Shown: piece after piece, positions 15,030-16,841 of the stretch
Layout of the letters: every line of letters begins with the position of its first letter
Position numbering within the stretch: position 1 is the stretch's first letter
Assembly: GCA_934177725.1 (NCBI GenBank)
Contig: CAKPPO010000022.1
Coordinates: forward strand, 1 to 16,841
Source of the DNA: an uncultured Clostridia bacterium
GTDB taxonomy: Bacteria; Bacillota; Clostridia; TANB77; CAG-508
Direction: 5' to 3'
Length of the DNA: 16,841 nucleotides
Notes under the pieces: generated by a model
Told to the model about the DNA's origin: nothing
The model's database searches: none
What the model saw: the letters and a program-made list of their open reading frames with translations, nothing else
Program-made: the position numbers and the translations under genes

Positions 15030-15887
15030 TTATACTTTTATTATATCCATTTCTGATGTAAAGTTTGAATTTCCATATGGATAAATAATATATATTTGTC
15101 CATCTAATCCTACAAAGAAATAATTTGCATTATCTGTAGTATACATTGCATTATTTACATCTCTTTTATATACTGTCTGTCCTGCACCAGCTAATGCTTC
15201 TGATAATGCTTCTGCATTTTTATTAGCTTCTGTTACTTGAAGTTCTATTTTTTTGTTTACTTCTCTTTCACTAATACCTTTTGCCTCTAATACTTCATTC
15301 AATGTTAGTTTTTTTCCTGTTGTGATATCATAGTTATAAGTTTGTACAATTATTCTTTGTGGATTATCTCCCTCTTTCAATGTTGATTTAATTACTAGTG
15401 ACAAAATATTTTCATTCAAATATCCTGCATATTCTACATTATATATTGTATAACTTTTACTATTTATTAAAACATCATTTGCTTTGTTAGCAAATATTGA
15501 TTGTGTTGTAGCATTAAATTGTGAAGCAACATCACCTTTTACATTAAATACTGGAAGATTGATATTTACACTATATTTTCCATCTTTTTCTTCTTTTATG
15601 TTATAAGCAGCATATATTATTTCTTGTTCTTCATATCCTTCTAATTTTTCTATTTGTGTTATATCATATCCTTGATCATCAAAATAATTGTTAAACATTG
15701 AATTAAATTCTTCCTTTAGTACTTCTGGATCTATAACTGTATCTTCATCATCGCCTGTATTTATTATTTCATTATGTACTGTATTTTGTTTTGATTTATT
15801 TCCAAAAATTTGTACATATACACCTATAGCAATAGATACAACGCATATTATTGCAATTGCAATATATAATATATTTCTTTTTTTCAT
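15030..15887 (-). CDS. Membrane-anchored DUF4163/DUF3298-type (PdaC/RsiV-like) protein
   Basis: The 285-residue protein has one N-terminal membrane helix (about residues 5-26), a short acidic linker and an exported domain. The segments VNINLPVFNVKGD, ILSLVIKSTL and YNYDITTGKKLTLNEVL, plus a final FFVGLDGQIYIIYPYG, resemble the DUF4163-DUF3298 pair of domains in PdaC and RsiV-like proteins. No polysaccharide-deacetylase catalytic domain is attached and no sigma factor is adjacent, so neither the enzymatic nor the anti-sigma role can be claimed. The start ATG 15887 has AGGTG 6 nt upstream; a GTG at 15896 overlaps that site. It has its own sigma-A promoter and may read through the hairpin into topB. 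Confidence 0.75.
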   Translation of the reverse strand: MKKRNILYIAIAIICVVSIAIGVYVQIFGNKSKQNTVHNEIINTGDDEDTVIDPEVLKEEFNSMFNNYFDDQGYDITQIEKLEGYEEQEIIYAAYNIKEEKDGKYSVNINLPVFNVKGDVASQFNATTQSIFANKANDVLINSKSYTIYNVEYAGYLNENILSLVIKSTLKEGDNPQRIIVQTYNYDITTGKKLTLNEVLEAKGISEREVNKKIELQVTEANKNAEALSEALAGAGQTVYKRDVNNAMYTTDNANYFFVGLDGQIYIIYPYGNSNFTSEMDIIKV

Positions 15888-15918
15888 ACATAACACCTAC
15901 TTATATACTTTTTGTTTT

Positions 15919-15947
15919 ATTATATCATTTGTTTTTTGGCAATGCAA
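15919..15947 (-). promoter_or_regulatory. Sigma-A promoter of the DUF4163/DUF3298-type gene
   Basis: On the minus strand -35 TTGCAT (15947-15942), 17 nt and a perfect -10 TATAAT (15924-15919) lie about 32 nt before the start codon. They follow the tuf terminator, so this gene is independent of tuf and may lead the topB-patatin-yqeK transcript. Confidence 0.7.
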
Positions 15948-15969
15948 TAGAATATTTTTAGATATATTA

Positions 15970-16013
15970 ATAAAAAAAATAGCAAATGGTTATATTGCAA
16001 ACCCTTGCTATTT
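15970..16013 (-). terminator. Terminator after tuf
   Basis: The outer stem AAATAGCAA/TTGCTATTT (15977-15985 and 16005-16013) is extended inside by GGTT/AACC with a small bulge. Eight T residues follow on the minus strand. It begins 20 nt beyond the tuf stop codon. Confidence 0.85.
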
Positions 16014-16032
16014 CTATTTATTAATATATTAA

Positions 16033-16841
16033 TTATTCTTTGATATCAGCTACGACACCTGAACCTACTGTTCTACCACCTTCACGGATAGCGAATCTTA
16101 GTCCTTTTTCGATAGCGATTGGAGTAATTAATTCGATTTCCATATCTACGTTATCACCTGGCATAACCATTTCTGTTCCAGCAGGTAAATTAATAACACC
16201 TGTAACGTCTGTTGTTCTGAAATAGAATTGTGGTCTGTATCCGTTGAAGAATGGTGTATGACGTCCACCTTCTTCTTTAGTTAAAACGTATACTTGAGAT
16301 GTGAATTTTGTATGTGGATGTATTGTTCCTGGTTTTGCTAAAACTTGACCTCTTTCGATGTCTTTTCTATCAATACCTCTTAATAATACACCGATATTAT
16401 CTCCAGCTTCTGCTTGATCTAATAATTTTCTGAACATTTCAACACCTGTTACAACACTCTTGTTGATTGGTTTAATACCAACGATTTCAACTTCGTCTTG
16501 GATTTTTACAACTCCTCTTTCTACTCTACCTGTAGCAACTGTTCCACGTCCTGTAATTGTGAATACGTCTTCTACTGGCATTAAGAATGGTTGGTCGATT
16601 GGTCTTTCTGGTGTTGGGATATAGCTATCAACTGCATCCATTAATTCTTTCATGCATTGATATTCTGGTGCGTTTGGATCTGTTGATGTAGATTCTAGAA
16701 CTTTTAATGAAGAACCTTTTATAATTGGAATCTCGTCTCCTGGGAAACCATATTCTGTTAATAGGTCTCTAACTTCCATTTCAACTAATTCTAATAATTC
16801 TGGATCATCAACCATATCGCATTTATTTAAGTAAACAACGA
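16033..16841 (-). CDS. tuf: Elongation factor Tu, 3' part (gene runs off the right edge)
   Basis: EF-Tu is the GTPase that delivers aminoacyl-tRNA to the ribosome. The fragment enters the window in frame at VVYLNKCDMVDDPELLELVE, containing the G4 motif NKCD, followed by the G5 element GSSLK. Domain II begins near FTITGRGTVATGRVERG and domain III contains RHTPFFNGYRPQFYFRTTDVTG. The end GLRFAIREGGRTVGSGVVADI and two more residues is complete. About 268 codons are present and roughly the first 130 residues are outside the window. Codon use is more biased than in neighbours, as expected for a highly expressed gene. A terminator follows the gene. Confidence 0.97.
   Translation of the reverse strand, partial: VVYLNKCDMVDDPELLELVEMEVRDLLTEYGFPGDEIPIIKGSSLKVLESTSTDPNAPEYQCMKELMDAVDSYIPTPERPIDQPFLMPVEDVFTITGRGTVATGRVERGVVKIQDEVEIVGIKPINKSVVTGVEMFRKLLDQAEAGDNIGVLLRGIDRKDIERGQVLAKPGTIHPHTKFTSQVYVLTKEEGGRHTPFFNGYRPQFYFRTTDVTGVINLPAGTEMVMPGDNVDMEIELITPIAIEKGLRFAIREGGRTVGSGVVADIKE

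Overview
The window comes from a very AT-rich, spore-forming member of the Clostridia (Bacillota). It carries the sporulation regulators spoIIGA, sigE and sigG beside the division genes divIB, ftsA and ftsZ, in the order known from Bacillus subtilis (divIB-ylxW-ylxX-sbp-ftsA-ftsZ-spoIIGA-sigE-sigG-ylmC). Every supported gene is on the minus strand, so transcription runs from right to left. No tRNA, CRISPR array, transposase or complete rRNA gene was found.

In transcription order, the right edge holds the 3' two-thirds of tuf (EF-Tu), ended by a clear terminator. Next is a membrane-anchored DUF4163/DUF3298-type protein with its own vegetative promoter. A strong hairpin then precedes topB (topoisomerase III). 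A patatin-like phospholipase and the HD-domain hydrolase yqeK follow, and this group ends at a terminator. The envelope and division block is murA, divIB, two tandem DUF881 genes (ylxW- and ylxX-like) and sbp, with gaps of 16 nt or less or a 1-nt overlap. After a 250-nt regulatory gap come ftsA and ftsZ, closed by an 18-bp terminator.

The sporulation block follows. spoIIGA (the membrane protease that activates pro-sigma-E) overlaps sigE by 29 nt, so protease and substrate are made together. sigG has a candidate forespore-type promoter and its own terminator. Between sigE and sigG sits an extra 204-residue gene that I cannot assign to a family. It has its own sigma-A-like promoter, a strong ribosome-binding site and its own terminator. 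Its codon use differs from its neighbours, and it contains an internal duplication of a helix-turn-helix-like segment. It is the least explained object in the window.

Downstream of sigG is a ylmC-like gene split across two frames by a single extra base. The left 489 nt hold no gene. They contain two well-formed leftward promoters and a hairpin-rich leader that resembles the region upstream of a 16S rRNA gene, so an rRNA operon probably starts just beyond the left edge. Both window ends therefore fall at gene types that are often multi-copy (rrn and tuf), which may be why the sequence ends there.
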